64,000 bases of DNA from Ashinkailepas kermadecensis (GCA_034440615.1 JAOTOM010005185.1:756001-820000), one strand, 5' to 3'. Positions 1 to 11,694 are shown, counted from the first letter of the stretch. A program made the numbers and translations. The notes: generated from the sequence alone by a model not told the origin.

Positions 1-644
1 GTGGAGTGAGGGGAGGTGCGCTGAACGATTGCACAGGGCGTAAAGTGAGCGGGAAGGTTGTGAAGCAAAAACGGCTGTGACACAGAGTGGCACCCATGTG
101 AATTCAACAACAATTTGGCATAATGCATCTTAGTTTGGGATACGTTCACCACATTCCACAGGTGAGCCTGATTTTAGCAAGATTGCAGCCAATTGAACTG
201 AATTAGAGTTCAACGCACATACGTAGAAACTGAAGGCACTTTTCCCACAATCTTGCTTATCTATCTAATATGAAGCACACATCGCACATTTTGATGCAGT
301 GTTGCGAATTTCCGAAATCGGTTTTACTTCGTTCTGAAGTTCCTGCACCTCCAAGAAAATCGAACGCAGTACGGTGCATGTCTTTAAAGGCTGGTAAGAG
401 AACATGGCTGCAGTCAGTCCACAAGTTCCCTGTCGCGATATGGTGTCAGATCTGTGCTTGTACCATGGGAGAACCAAAGGCCACCTACTGCCCTCGCTCG
501 TCAAGCACTCTTAATAATGTCTTATACTGGTGGAAAGTATTACTGTCTTATACTGGTGCAAAATAGTCACGCATTCAGTTGCTAGCTTCCTCATAACTTG
601 ACATGTAGTGACTAGCATCCCAATGCGAGGTTCAGTACTCCCCA

Positions 645-696
645 AACACAGGCGATGCTTTAGGGCGGGCCGACTACTTCGGTCATTATGTCCGCA
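645..696 (-). mobile_element. Ultra-short dispersed element, diverged copy
   Basis: The stretch contains TTTAGGGCGGGCCGACTAC followed by GGTCATT, the core of the roughly 55-bp family described at 31213-31265. The GCGCCC end has decayed to TGTCCGC, and no target-site duplication is visible. It is called from similarity to the better copies only. Confidence 0.45.
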
Positions 697-1419
697 AGTA
701 CAAGCACCGAGCTTCGTTCTACCACTGCAACATATGCGCTGTTGAAACCGAACATCCAGAAAACCAGCCAGCCACCGCACACCAGGCCACCGGAGCGCTC
801 GACCCGGCCGGACACTGACCGGCGCTGCTGAAGCCGAACGGCGGCAGACCGCCGGCCTGTTCAGCTGACCTGGCCGACGCCTCTGAAACGGCACGGCAAC
901 ATCATCAAACAGGGCACGGTCGGGACAATTGTTTATTGTTTATTGGGTGGTTCACGATGCACTGATGCCCGACAACGGCTAATGGCGCCGCCCACACTGT
1001 TTCGCCGGTGGGCCGCGGGATTGGGAAATGTCGCGAGTGGTGCGAGTGTTGTGCCAGAAACATTTGGTACCCAGAGTTCAACACCTTAACCACTCGGCCA
1101 TCTCCGTCCCCACGGTCGGGACAAAACTACGGCACCTGCAGAGGTACGATTCGGCACAGAGCGGCAGCACGAACAGACAGGACACGAGTCGGCGCGGAAC
1201 GGCAACAATGTCGGCGCGGAACACGTGTCGACACTCAACGGCAGCGCTTCCACACACGGTGCGGGTCGGCACAGGACGGAACGCTGCCAAACAGGTCACG
1301 CGTCCAGACAGAATGACCGCACGGTCAGGCGGGGCACGGGTCTAGACAGGACAACTCGCTCACATGGGTCACGAGTTCGGACAGAGCAGCAGAACAGGCG
1401 GACACGAGTCATGCCACCA

Positions 1420-1965
1420 CGGTCACGGTACAGCACAGCAGCAACACTGGTGGGGCACAACACAGCAGAACGACGGTCACGGTACAGCACAACAGCAACA
1501 CTGGTGGGGCACAACACAGCAGAACGACGGTCACGGTACAGCACAACAGCAACACTGGTGAGTCACAACACAGCAGAACGACGGTCACGGTACAGCACAA
1601 CAGCAACACTGGTGGGGCACAACACAGCAGAACGACGGTCACGGTACAGCACAACAGCAACACTGGTGGGGAACAACACAGCAGAACGACCGTCACGGTA
1701 CAGCACATCAGCAACACTGGTGGGGCACAACACAGCAGAACGACGGTCACAGTACAGCACAACAGCACCACTGGTGGGGAACAACACAGCAGAACGACGG
1801 TCACAGTACAGCACAGCAGCAACACTGGTGGGGCACAACACAGCAGAACGACGGTCACGGTACAGCACAGCAGCAACACTGGTGGGGAACAACACAGCAG
1901 AACGACGGTCACGGTACAGCACAGCAGCAACACTGGTGGGGCACAACACAGCAGAACGACAACAC
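1420..1965. repeat. 54-bp minisatellite, about 10 copies
   Basis: A 54-base unit (beginning ACGGTCACGGTACAGCAC and ending CAGCAGAACG) is repeated head to tail about ten times with scattered substitutions. The unit length is a multiple of three, so a reading frame free of stops in one unit stays free in all. This produces long open frames on both strands (about 240-250 codons) that consist only of an 18-residue repeat. No splice or start context supports translation. The flanks at 1150-1420 hold degenerate relatives of the same words (ACACGAGTC, GGCACGG), which suggests the array grew out of local sequence. Confidence 0.9.
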
Positions 1966-2095
1966 TGTCACATACTGGTGGATACTTGACGTCAGACCTG
2001 GGCTTCGCCACGTATTTTTGGTCCATAATAACTGGTATAGGTAAATGTTGTCGATCTAATGCTAAATTTGCTTCGACCTGGGGTTCAAGATATTC

Positions 2096-2576
2096 CAATG
2101 TCAAAATAATAGTTTTCGTTAGGCGTGAAATGTCCAAACGAGTACAGTAGGATGTTGAAAGCTGCTATGAAAAGAATACTGCTTAAAATATGCCTTAAGT
2201 ACTTGAAACCAAATTTGGAGTTAATAGTACGCAATTGTGAGTCCACCTTTGCATTTATTTTGGGAGATATCTAATAGAGATACCTATATTAACGGTAACA
2301 ATAGCAATGTCCGTACCATCAACTGGTATTGTATAATAGATCACATCACAGCCAATGTCTTTACCTGGAATTGTGGTACGAAATGTTCGTGTATCACGAG
2401 CCGTAATTGTGAACATAATCATGATAATTATGAATGAGATACTGTTAGAAATGAGGCAGGAAGTTTTCCTAAACACACGTCAAGAAGCACGATGTCGATA
2501 CTTATTTGGCAAGGATATCGATTCAGTGTTCAGGAAGTGATATTTTCCACTCCATTTCACAAATCATCTATCACTG
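2096..2576 (-). mobile_element. hAT-like MITE, about 480 bp (copy 1)
   Basis: Read on the minus strand, it begins CAGTGATAGATGATTTGTG, runs through a body shared with the elements at 16777, 38984 and 42832, and ends near AATAATAGTTTTCG / TTAGGCGTGAAATGTC (plus-strand words). The termini match the CAGTG...CACTG inverted ends of the family. The flanking 8-mers AGATATTC and AGATCTCC agree at 6 of 8 positions, compatible with an old 8-bp target duplication. Short open frames inside it are not coding. Confidence 0.75.
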
Positions 2577-3092
2577 AGATCTCCCCCTCGGAGTCTAACC
2601 CATGCACTCCGGCAGAACACGAGTCCGGCCGGAACGACAGCACACATGCCCGACCAGAACAGGGACGCTGTCAGATAATATCAGTCTATAATGACAATAC
2701 TGTCAGATGGAGTACGAGCACAGACAAAACGGCAAACCGTCGCATGGGAATTGGATACGAGACTTTCCTGCCCGGCTTAAGTACAATAAACAATAGCCAG
2801 ACGACCTCATTGACATTGGAGACGGGGTGTGGTTATAACAAGCGGCAATGAGCTATGCGAACATCGTCACCAGCACTGTGGTCGGTGCGAGGTCATAGAG
2901 GCTAATTGCTCTCCCCTCGCGTGAGCAGCAGGAAGTCATGTTCTCCCATGCTTAAAGAAATACATGGTTTCCTTATTGGTTAGCTTGGAATAATATTTTC
3001 TCGGCATCATCAGGTAAAAATTAAGGTACACAAAAAATTGACTGACGATAGCGAAGAATGAGGCTTGGTGGTGCGTTTGTGGTGCATGTGAC

Positions 3093-3640
3093 CGAGTAGT
3101 TAAATGGCATGATCTGCCACCGGACGGGAGTGATGTGGCATGATCAGGTGGCATGATCTGCCACCGAGTAGTTAAATGGCATGATCTGCCACCGGACGGG
3201 AGTGATGTGGCATGATCAGGTGGCATGATCTGCCACCGAGTAGTTAAATGGCATGATCTGCCACCGGACGGGAGTGATGTGGCATGATCAGGTGGCATGA
3301 TCTGCCACCGAGTAGTTAAATGGCATGATCTGCCACCGGACGGGAGTGATGCGGCATGATCAGGTGGCATGATCTGCCACCGAGTAGTTAAATGGCATGA
3401 TCTGCCACCGGACGGGAGTGATGTGGCATGATCAGGTGGCATGATCTGCCACCGAGTAGTTAAATGGCATGATCTGCCACCGGACGGGAGTGATGTGGCA
3501 TGATCAGGTGGCATGATCTGCCGAGTAGTTAAATGGCATGATCTGCCACCGGACGGGAGTGATGTGGCATGATCAGGTGGCATGATCTGCCACCGAGTAG
3601 TTAAATGGCATGATCTGCCACCGGACGGGAGTGATGTCGA
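3093..3640. repeat. 72-bp minisatellite, about 7 copies
   Basis: The unit is 72 bases and carries GGCATGATCTGCCACC twice plus GGCATGATCAGG and GAGTAGTTAA. It is repeated about seven times, with one shortened unit near 3521. Each unit holds inverted words (GGCATGATC / GATCTGCC), so single strands can fold. The unit length is a multiple of three, so the minus strand keeps a 215-codon open frame that is only a repeat of the unit. I reject it as a gene. Confidence 0.9.
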
Positions 3641-4372
3641 AGTCGTAAGTTCGGATCAACGTGTCTCCGAGACTATTATCGGTGCCCACCCACCACCAGG
3701 ACCCCGACAAGCATAGGTTATGTGGTGGTATGCCTAATAAGCGACCCTCGAACTTTTGGCCGGGTGAAGTGCAATATTGAAAGCAAAAACACAGAAGGTT
3801 GAAAAGGTTCATCCCGGGGTTTATTTCTGCCACAAGAACAATCCGGGGGACACCATGGACTTACAAACAAGAAATGAACTTGCCTATCGTATTAGCATTT
3901 AATACGTCTGCAAATAGATCTGGAATGTCACATCGATTTGATTCCAGACATGAGATTTTAGTGCTGCGTCGCGAAACTTACGGATTTTAGTGGAAAGAAG
4001 CACACAAATGGGACGAATTTTACACTTCACTTCCCATTGTTGAGAGTATTTCTCTACTTCCGTTGCTCTGTCTACATGGGAAGTTGCTTTTTCATATTTT
4101 ATTTGGATTGTAACGCTCTTGTATCTATCATTCCAGGAGTTACTCTCTAATGCTACCATCGTGTTTGTTTTTAAAAAAATGATTTTTGAGGTTTTGAGCC
4201 CTTAAACATCTTCTAAAGGTGGAACGTTCTGAGCCTCTGGTTCTAAGATGAAATAAAAACCGTTACTAATCGCCTTGCCGGGAAACGTCATCGCAAAAAA
4301 AACGAGGCAGTAAATTCAGATAACCTGATTCGACTGGAACCATGCCAGGTCTGCTGTGTTACACATACTCAC
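3641..4372. other. No supported gene; 3' side of the cysteine-rich gene
   Basis: Nothing recognisable is coded here. On the minus strand this lies downstream of the last exon found for the secreted cysteine-rich gene, whose donor at 4373 demands at least one more exon entered in phase 1. That exon may be very short and could lie here or further left. I could not pick it out with confidence. Confidence 0.4.
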
Positions 4373-6167
4373 TGGGTTTCACATCGCAGTTGTAGTATGT
4401 GTGCTCCTCCCTGAACTTCTTGGTGAGTCCGTTCATCACCAGAATTGCATTACCCTTGTTGGCACATCTTTTCAGAGATGTGGTCCTTTTGAACCATTCA
4501 TCTCCGGATTCGTTATGACACCAGCATTTTCCCCTTTTCTGCACCAGTTGACCACTGGTGACAAAGGCGGGTTCATCCATCAGCTGAACCGCGGCGATAT
4601 GGACCGAAGCAGGGTAACCAATTGTGTCATAGACAGATGCGGGTCACCCTCTCGTCCATCAGCTGACCCACGGTGGCATGGACGGAAGCGGGGTCACCCT
4701 CTTGCCCATCAGCTGCCGCCTGACGACTGGATGAAGTGAGACGAAACACGTCTGACAGAACTGCCACGAGGCTCACAATAGAGATTAGTCTTTCTGATTA
4801 TTTATGTCTGTTTTTTTTTCGTTCCCCGGCGTTTGTCGTATTACTCAGAATGTTTCACTTCAGTGATAACATGACCAGAAAACAAATGCAAAGGCATAAT
4901 AACACAGCACGACACAAGATTGTTCGCTCAGCCGGTGAGAGATCATGCCGTGCAATAGCTATCACCATGTATAGAGAACTTTCCCTTCCAATTCGGTTAG
5001 TTTGAATTGACTTACTCCTTATTTAAAATTCGATTCGTGGTTCCCTCGGTGGGAATGAAGACGGTGAAGAAGAAGCCTTTGGACTTGCAGTAGCAATAGC
5101 ACTCGGCCAGGGAGCAAAAATCGTTCCTTTCCGGGTAGTGCCAGATGTTTTGAATGGCCTCACCCGGTACCACACAGCGGGAGTGGCTTCCTGTCGTATT
5201 CACTGAAAGTGAAGAGGCAGAACACCGTTAGTGCACAACAGAATATAACCGACAAACGCACAGATTCACTTAAAACATAGCAATATGTCCTACACCGATA
5301 TGCCGACGAAACATCTTAAAGACGAGCACTTACTGGATCACTGGAACAGCGTGGGAACATGTATAAGCAGGCGTAATACTTCGTGAGACCGATGGCGAGC
5401 ATTCGCGATATGTGCGGTACAATTCATGATTAGTTACGGTGTTGGCAACGGTCGAATGAAAGAACGTCAGATTTGTCAGGTATGTGTGTGCCAATTAACC
5501 AGATAGTTATTTGGGCTTTAGGGCGCATCGACACCATTAGCCATACAGCGGCCGTGTGTGTGTGCTGTGAATGACCGTAGACACCAGGTGGAAAGAAGGA
5601 GACCGCACCCACCAGTGAACACATGGCTACATTTGTGCCAGTCATCGACCACGTGAGCAGTGCGCACCGAAACTACTTACCGCAGGTTCCAGCCACCATG
5701 ATTTCGCTGGACATGCAAATCTCTGTCTTGCTGCCCTTGCAGAGGTCCTTCTGGGCCGACACGCCTGCCCAACATTGCAAACGGTAAGTTGAGTGACATA
5801 TGCAACGGTTATAAAAGCTACCCAGCTACCTCACGTTTTTTTCTGGTAGATGGCAATGCAAGTTAATGTAAATGCCAATGAAACATGAGAAGTAAGCAGC
5901 AACAATACACGCCGTGTACGCCGCGACGAATATCGAAGCCGATCACGGATTTCTAACATGTCTAGCCTGCAGCAGAGCTGAACCAGGACCAGTTCGTGTA
6001 GGAGCGGTTCAGGTGGACGAGCAGCGAGCTGTGTGCCATATCGATGGCCGGGAGTCGGCCGGGAGTGGGGGTGGGGGTGGAGCAGCCGCTCCTGGCAGTG
6101 TCCACAGCTGACCTGCGGCCAGCAGCAGCGGCGCGAGCAGCGCGCACCAGACCCGTCCTCTCGCCAT
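4373..6167 (-). CDS. Secreted cysteine-rich protein, four exons, 3' end not found
   Basis: The exons on the minus strand are 6113-6167, 5681-5764, 5016-5202 and 4373-4554. The start ATG is at 6165-6167. The reading phases agree at every junction (1, 1, 2), and the donors are strong (GTCAGC, GTAAGTAG, GTAAGT, GTGAGTAT). The joined product is at least 169 residues. Residues 1-22 form a classic signal peptide (MARGRVWC, then a leucine/alanine core, cleavage near GVSA-QK). The secreted part carries 12 cysteines, including a tight C-Y-C-Y-C cluster followed by K-C-W-C, and potential N-glycosylation sites NTT and NES. The even cysteine count suggests disulphide pairing and an extracellular or venom/cuticle/mucus-type small domain, but I do not recognise the family. 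The exon 4 donor shows that the protein continues, and that exon was not identified. Confidence 0.72.
4565..4735. repeat. Short degenerate tandem repeat, about three 57-bp units
   Basis: CATCAGCTGA...GG...CATGGAC.GAAGC.GGGTCACCCTC recurs about three times. It lies just upstream (minus-strand sense) of exon 4 of the cysteine-rich gene, within its third intron. Confidence 0.6.
5504..5551 (-). mobile_element. Ultra-short dispersed element, partial
   Basis: AGTTATTTGGGCTTTAGGG continuing CGCATCGAC and then CCATACAGCG matches the family core. It lies inside intron 2 of the cysteine-rich gene. The distal GCGCCC end is altered, and a GTGTGTGTG run on both sides prevents a clear duplication call. 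Confidence 0.6.
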
Positions 6168-6169
6168 CG

Positions 6170-7750
6170 TGCCGCGCCGCTACTGTCGCCTACGCACCGC
6201 GGTCGCGCCGCTCGGCGTCTCCGTTGACAAGGCCAACCAGCATGTCTCCGACACGCCGACCGACGTCCCCGACGCGGCCGGCCGACGTCTTCGACATGGC
6301 CGACCGACACCCTGGTGAACAGCTGCGTCGGCCGACTACCAACAGGGTCACCAAAATACGACACCAGCACAACACCATTGCAGGTGGACCAAGCCGGATC
6401 TAGAAACTGTCACAAAGTAGGAGGCCATGCTTTGAAGGGACCACGAGTGATTGCCAATGTGACGATCAGTCAATCTGACCAAGTAGAATTGGTCGATTTG
6501 GGCTCGGTGGTGCAGCATCTTCAGTTGTCATTCTACGTTCCTAATTTTGGCGTCCTGATTGATGCTCGAATCGGCAAAATTTCAAGTTTCTCTCGGGTTT
6601 CCCAGGTGCACTGAAACAAAAACATCGCAGGTATCTACATCCTGACATCTAGCGACAGGTTTCATCCTGTTAAATGAGTTGTTGCGATTTGCTTTTCCGT
6701 GGCGCGGAAACAGCAAACCCAGAAATAACCGAACAACTTCTTCGGAAGGAATCTCTTGGAACGCAGCACAGAAAAGTTCCTGCGTTTTTTAAGCGGAAGC
6801 CTGAGAGGCCTTCAACTGAAACTTGACATGCCGATAGGCCACGAGTACGGCTAGTGAATCGCAATGTGAGTGCAGAGCCATGCACATAAATCACAAATAT
6901 TCCAAAAGAGATGCATGAGCATCTGAATCCAGTTGTATCATTACGATTGCTCTTGTCACCAGCTAGACCTCGAGACGCGCATGACTGGCGTAGGAAATCG
7001 TCCGTAACGACTTTGGATTTCACTGCACTCCACACCATGGATTCCACACAAATATTTGGTTTTCACACGTATATTTATCACGGAGCGTACGATACTTTGG
7101 TTAAAGTTGTCATGTAAAACAACTGTACTGAAGCGTTCCAACACAACATCCCTCGTCGAGCACTGATGAGCCATGCAGATCTGAATACTGCACCCGTGGG
7201 CAGAGTACACGGTTAACTACTGACTTGGCCATGCTCGCCGCACTGGCACCTGCCGGTGAAAGAACTCTGCACTGGGACCCGAATGCTCGGCCACATGCGT
7301 CTTCCAGGCACTGACTACTTCCCGAACCTCTCATAGGAGCACCGAAACGAACGTCTTAGTGTCAAGAAAGATAGCGCAATACACATACCCCACGCAAGAC
7401 CATAATTATGCCTACGTCCCAGCCAGACGGATAACATACCGAACAAAACAGACGGTCACCGGACAGTCTGGAAATTAGTGAGAAAATGCAAAAGCTCCTC
7501 ACACAGGCAGATAATCTCCGACAGGGTCGTTTCTCTTGAGGAACCCCAACGCATTTCCCCACACCCGGAGGCACCGACGCACACCAAAATACCTCGGCCG
7601 ATCACGGTTATCACGTTTGCGAACGCACACATCCCGTCGCCGCCGACAGGGCGGCACGGCGCCGACCCGCAGGCCACGCCGGCACACACCACCACCGTCC
7701 GCGGGCCGCACCCGACGGCCAGCCTCCACAGCCGAGATTGCAGCCGGGTC
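6170..7750. other. No supported gene
   Basis: Upstream of the cysteine-rich gene start (minus sense), 6175-6320 is CpG-rich with repeated CCGACG words and may be its promoter area. From 6400 to 7480 I see only short chance frames. From 7500 onward the sequence becomes GC-rich again (see 7755-7889). Confidence 0.4.
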
Positions 7751-7754
7751 TGAC

Positions 7755-7889
7755 CGGAACCGCCGGCGGCGACGTCACCGAGTCCACGGACGCGTCCGAG
7801 CGTCCGGCGGTGGTCGATGCCAATTCCACCTCGTTGGAGCACGGCCGCAGCGAGAACACCACCGCCCACCGGCCAGCATTGGTCTCGAA
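7755..7889 (-). CDS. Candidate internal exon of an unassigned gene
   Basis: On the minus strand a pyrimidine-containing acceptor ending CATGCACAG opens a 135-base, phase-0 exon of 45 residues starting FETNAGRWAVVFSLRPC. It closes at a donor, GTTCCG then GTCAGACC. The composition looks protein-like (hydrophobic start, then Ser/Thr-rich), and the exon lies in a CpG-rich island (about 7580-8130). No neighbouring exons could be chained to it and the family is unknown. It could be chance in GC-rich DNA. Confidence 0.3.
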
Positions 7890-8154
7890 CTGTGCATGAA
7901 GGCACTTGCAGGCGAGCCCTCAGCACCTCTCCAGACCCGGTCGGCACACGGCCCAGTAGAGGCGAGACGCGAGCCGCCGTGCGCCCGGGCTGTGGGCAGT
8001 CGCCAACCTCGCTTCGCGTCCCGCGGTCTCGACCGACGCACAGCCGCACACTGAGCCACTGCGGACGGCACGTGTTGAGGCACGAGGACGGCACCGGAAA
8101 CGGACGGCACAGATTCGTTGGCAGCCGCTGCTAGTGGGAGCGGCAGGCTCACAA

Positions 8155-8600
8155 TTGCTTGTGTCAGGTCAGCTGATGTGATGTCAGGCAACATTATACC
8201 AACTGCGGTGAAGTCAGGTTATGTCATGCCAGGCTATGTCACATCAGGTCAGGTCAGGGCAGGTAAGATGACGTCAGGTCAGTCAAGTTTACGTCCGATC
8301 AGGTCAGGTCAGATTTGGTTATGTCAAGCTAAAATGAGTCATGCCAGATCTAGGTGGCTTCGGTTCAGTCCGATCAGAAACGTCAGGCTTCAGGTATAAA
8401 ATGCTCATTTCGTGGGGTAAACGCGGCCAGATCACATCTGAAGCTAGACCGAGTCAGCAACGGTCATGTACGGTCCGCGCTATCAAGTCAGGTCGATCAA
8501 AGTCGGACCGATCTCGTCCGCGGAGGTCAGCAGATACGTCAGGTCGGCTGGTGTCAGACTTGGTCGGCTGTGGCCAGATAATGTTCACCAGCTGCAGTGT
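8155..8600. repeat. Degenerate TCAGG/GTCAGGT repeat tract
   Basis: The words GTCAGGTCAGG, ATGTCAGGC and GGTCAGG recur at irregular spacing over about 450 bases. They drift into related words (GTCGGTCG, CGATCAGG) toward the right. This looks like an old expanded short tandem repeat rather than coding DNA. Confidence 0.65.
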
Positions 8601-9085
8601 GGCCGGGCCAGACGAGGCCGGCCAGCGCCAGGTGTCATTTGGCGCCGCTGTGCGATGGTAACTGGGACCGTCCGAAGTCGGCTGCCACCAGCCTCAGGCG
8701 GCTCTTTATTGCGGTTGACGGCAACGCCCAGACGCTATGTGGCGTTCAGGTCTGAAATGACACAACCATGTTGCCTCCTCGTTGACTCAATCGTGTTGCC
8801 CTGAGGGGGGGGGGGCAGAGTCATAGACGCCATCGGCACTAGCCACACCTGCCTTACTCTGAATGTGGAGGCAAACCCAAGAGAACAGAAGGAAGCCACC
8901 GGACTAAAAAAGAAGTTTCTTTGCGGCATACAATTTTCCAACGTCTGGACATCACTACATGTACAACATCATCGGAAACACGCAGTGGATGAGCCGGGCA
9001 TAAATACAGTGCCAAATCACGAGATTATCTTACGGGTGGGAAAAGTCGAAGAAAAGGGTAAAAGTGAGAACATCCAGATGGTACG

Positions 9086-9142
9086 GGTGGGGGATTGGTG
9101 CTGTTGGGCGCGCTGACTACTCAGGTCATTTTGCGCCCATGG
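9086..9142 (-). mobile_element. Ultra-short dispersed element, subfamily 2
   Basis: GGTGGGGGATTGGTGCT, then GGGCGCGCTGACTAC, then GGTCATTTTGCGCCCAT matches the reverse complement of the copy at 11640-11694, including that subfamily's GGTGGATTTGTGCT-type tail. The flanks carry ACATCCAGA at 9071-9079 and again at 9146-9154, a likely target-site duplication. Confidence 0.7.
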
Positions 9143-9492
9143 GCACATCCAGAGGAGAGTCTTCACATACACATTGATAATAAACCCCAAAACCTTCGGT
9201 GTACCCTGCATGCTTCGAAGTTAATATCTAGCATGCATTGTCAGAGACCTGCAAATAGGCAAGTCAAATATTGGACAGACACACCACATGCCGGGAATGT
9301 AAGTTCATCCGAAATTGCAGATCAAAAGTTCGACTCATAATCGCATCCACCAAAACTGCAACATATATACAGATCAAATGCACGTCTGTATTTGTATTTG
9401 TGGATTTAACAATCTCATGTCATCTGTTGGCATCCATGTTAGCACCAAATTATAAAGATATGTCAGTACGGTAAGACAGACATTCTCCGTCT

Positions 9493-9509
9493 GATATATG
9501 TATGTATGT

Positions 9510-9580
<71 letters not shown>
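9493..9580. repeat. (TA)n microsatellite
   Basis: A short ATGT lead is followed by about 60 bases of pure AT dinucleotide. The tyrosine/isoleucine frames on both strands here are repeat artefacts. Confidence 0.95.
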
Positions 9581-9581
<1 letters not shown>

Positions 9582-9589
9582 GATTACGC

Positions 9590-10341
9590 GGGAAATCGAG
9601 ACTAGAGCGATGTACGCTCGTATCCATGCGCATGCATGACTCCGTAGCAAACTATGAGCATCAATGTTCAAAAAGCCGTAAGACCTGGCGACAAACAAGC
9701 AAAGACTTCACTTTGCTGCCACTATGAAATAAAACACAATGATCTGAACATCGAAAAAAAAAGTTACTTGTACACCGGTAATCATGCCGGCTATGCTCAT
9801 TCGAGCATTTCGCATTCATCTACCTACATCTGATAGTCTATCATGCCTGGGGCGTCAGTGTTGATAATGTTGAGAATGTCCCCTCTTTTCTAGGCAACAC
9901 TAAGCTGCGACACCCTCCGACATTCATAGAACCCATTCATCACAGGCATGCAAATCAACACCGACTTTCAGCAGCAACAGACAGCCACACATCTCAAGCC
10001 AGTGAGAAGACAGTCGATGGCAGTTTGTACAGCTGCGACATGCCCCACTAAATAGCCCAGGTTAGTTGCGATGCAGTAGTAATAGTGGTGTTAGTGGTGC
10101 TTGTATCGACCACAACGTGATTCTGCTCACTCCATCCGCGCTTGAGGTTGCCATGTAATCACCTGAATAATAAGTTGTCCACGAAGTACACAACATTAAC
10201 GTACTCGTGGTTGGCAATTTCGTCAACTGGCTAACAAACTAGCGTGCATTGACGGTGGCACAGCACAGCCAGGTACGACGCGTTTTCATGGCAATCCCAT
10301 GCAGCGACGGCGGTCGGCAACTGGCCGAAAATCTGGCTTAC
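9590..10341. other. No recognisable feature
   Basis: Ordinary-looking sequence without a coding frame, repeat family or RNA gene that I can support. Confidence 0.4.
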
Positions 10342-10389
10342 TTGTCTGCACACGAGGCAGGCCGAAGCCCGCGTCCTGTCCATAGGTGC
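10342..10389 (-). CDS. Candidate micro-exon of an unassigned gene
   Basis: On the minus strand the acceptor CTCGTGTTGTAG is followed by 48 bases encoding TYGQDAGFGLPRVQT and then a donor GTAAGCC. It enters and leaves in phase 1, so it would be a skippable cassette exon. It could also in principle be a downstream exon of the TAB2-like gene, whose zinc-finger exon leaves in phase 1. Support is only from splice signals and composition. Confidence 0.25.
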
Positions 10390-11337
10390 CTACAACACGA
10401 GCGGAGACCACCGGTCAGTGTCGGCCTCGGCGTCCACCACGCAGCAGGGCGCAGGGCTTACTCTACCGCGACAGGTAGCGCGCATACTTGTGCTCCGTGC
10501 CCGATTTATTCTGTTTGGCTGTTTTGTGTATCATGCGAGTCTTGCTTCGTCGCTGTCTGTGGTTTTATTCGTCAATGTGCCGGGATTTTCGGAGGACAAA
10601 GTAAAAGACGGCATTTTTGGATGGCGACGGATTGGACGCCCATGTGGGTAATTTGGATTGAATGAAGAGTGAAAACAAATCTACACTTTGTTGTGGTTGT
10701 ACTCCGACATAGCTGAATACAACTCAGGAAAAATGAGAGTTCACTTAGGACACGCTCCTGAGTTACAAGCCAATACCGACACCCTAGTATTAGCCTACAA
10801 ACTGCAATACAAATGCATGTATAATTTGACGCGAAACTCGATATTCTACCAAAGACGTGGGGTGTCGAATGGAAGCAAAAAATGTACATAAATCACAATT
10901 AAGAAGCAGTAACCTAAAAACGAAAAAGTGTTCGAAAGGAAGGAAATTTTAGGAGCGAATATGGATTATTCGTGCAATTAACCTCAGCTACATTTGGTAC
11001 GTAAAACCATGAGGTCAACACTTGCAGCATGATATCGTAAAATTGAATTAGCTTCACATCTAATATGTATATATTTAATACCTATTCTGCCTCCTCGTCA
11101 GACACGACGGACTAAACACACCCGAACGATACATATTCGAATATAGTTCATGCATTGTTTGAAATTGCAGGTCATAATTAGTTCACAAATTCAGGTTTTT
11201 CGAAGTGCCATATTTTCGTGAGAATTAAGATGTTGGTAAGCTTGTTCTTTTCTGTCGTTTGGTAAGCCTAGCTAGTCAGAGAACACTGGACTGCCTGCCT
11301 TCCATATGTTCCGGTTCTTTGCTTATTCAGAGCTTAT
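10390..11337. other. No recognisable feature
   Basis: AT-rich non-coding sequence with short chance frames only. Confidence 0.4.
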
Positions 11338-11351
11338 TTGTATGTAGATGG

Positions 11352-11509
11352 TTGGTTATTGGTTTTACGACACGTCGACCATTGAGTCATATAGCGTCGC
11401 CAATCTCTCACGCCGATTGGTCGCGGGCGAAGAGTAGCGACAGGTGAGACTCGAACCCACAACCTTTCGATTGTGAGACGAGCATCTTACCCCTAGACCA
11501 CTCGTCCCC
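11352..11509 (-). mobile_element. tRNA-derived SINE, family A head, young copy
   Basis: On the minus strand it reads GGGGACGAGTGGTCTAGGGG (A-box region) and then GTGGGTTCGAGTCTCACC (B-box region). The SINE body follows (CGACCAATCGGCGTGAGAG ... GACGCTATATGAC), and it ends AAACCAATAACCAACC. A perfect 14-bp duplication, TTGTATGTAGATGG, flanks it at 11338-11351 and 11510-11523. The tRNA head makes it an RNA polymerase III retroposon rather than a working tRNA gene. Confidence 0.92.
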
Positions 11510-11639
11510 TTGTATGTAGATGGCTTTCATTACTTTCCATTACTTTTCTTAAATCGAAAATGAATGCTCTGGTATCGTTCCGGTTAATGGAATGTTCGGT
11601 ATCCAGGCTATGTTCTACGGTGGCTCATGGTGCTTCGTT

Positions 11640-11694
11640 ATGGGCGCAAAATGACCCATGCAGTCGACGCGCCCTAAAGCACAAATCCACCACC
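11640..11694 (+). mobile_element. Ultra-short dispersed element, subfamily 2, with duplication
   Basis: This 55-bp copy begins ATGGGCGCAAAATGACCC, then CAGTCGACGCGCCCTAAAGC, and ends ACAAATCCACCACC. It is flanked by a 12-bp direct repeat TGGTGCTTCGTT (11628-11639 and 11695-11706). The ACAAATCCACCACC tail defines the second subfamily, shared with 9086-9142, 45540-45579 and 45769-45823. Confidence 0.85.

Noticed and set aside
1225..2137. Open frames of about 250 codons on both strands
   Set aside because: They are translations of a 54-bp minisatellite whose length is divisible by three. Composition is purely the repeat, and there is no start or splice context.
2936..3583. 215-codon minus-strand frame
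   Set aside because: It is the 72-bp minisatellite read in frame.
5831..6370. 179-codon minus-strand frame
   Set aside because: It overlaps the signal-peptide exon of the cysteine-rich gene in a different frame. The exon chain in the other frame has consistent splice phases.
9450..9727. Isoleucine/tyrosine repeat frames
   Set aside because: They are produced by the (TA)n microsatellite.
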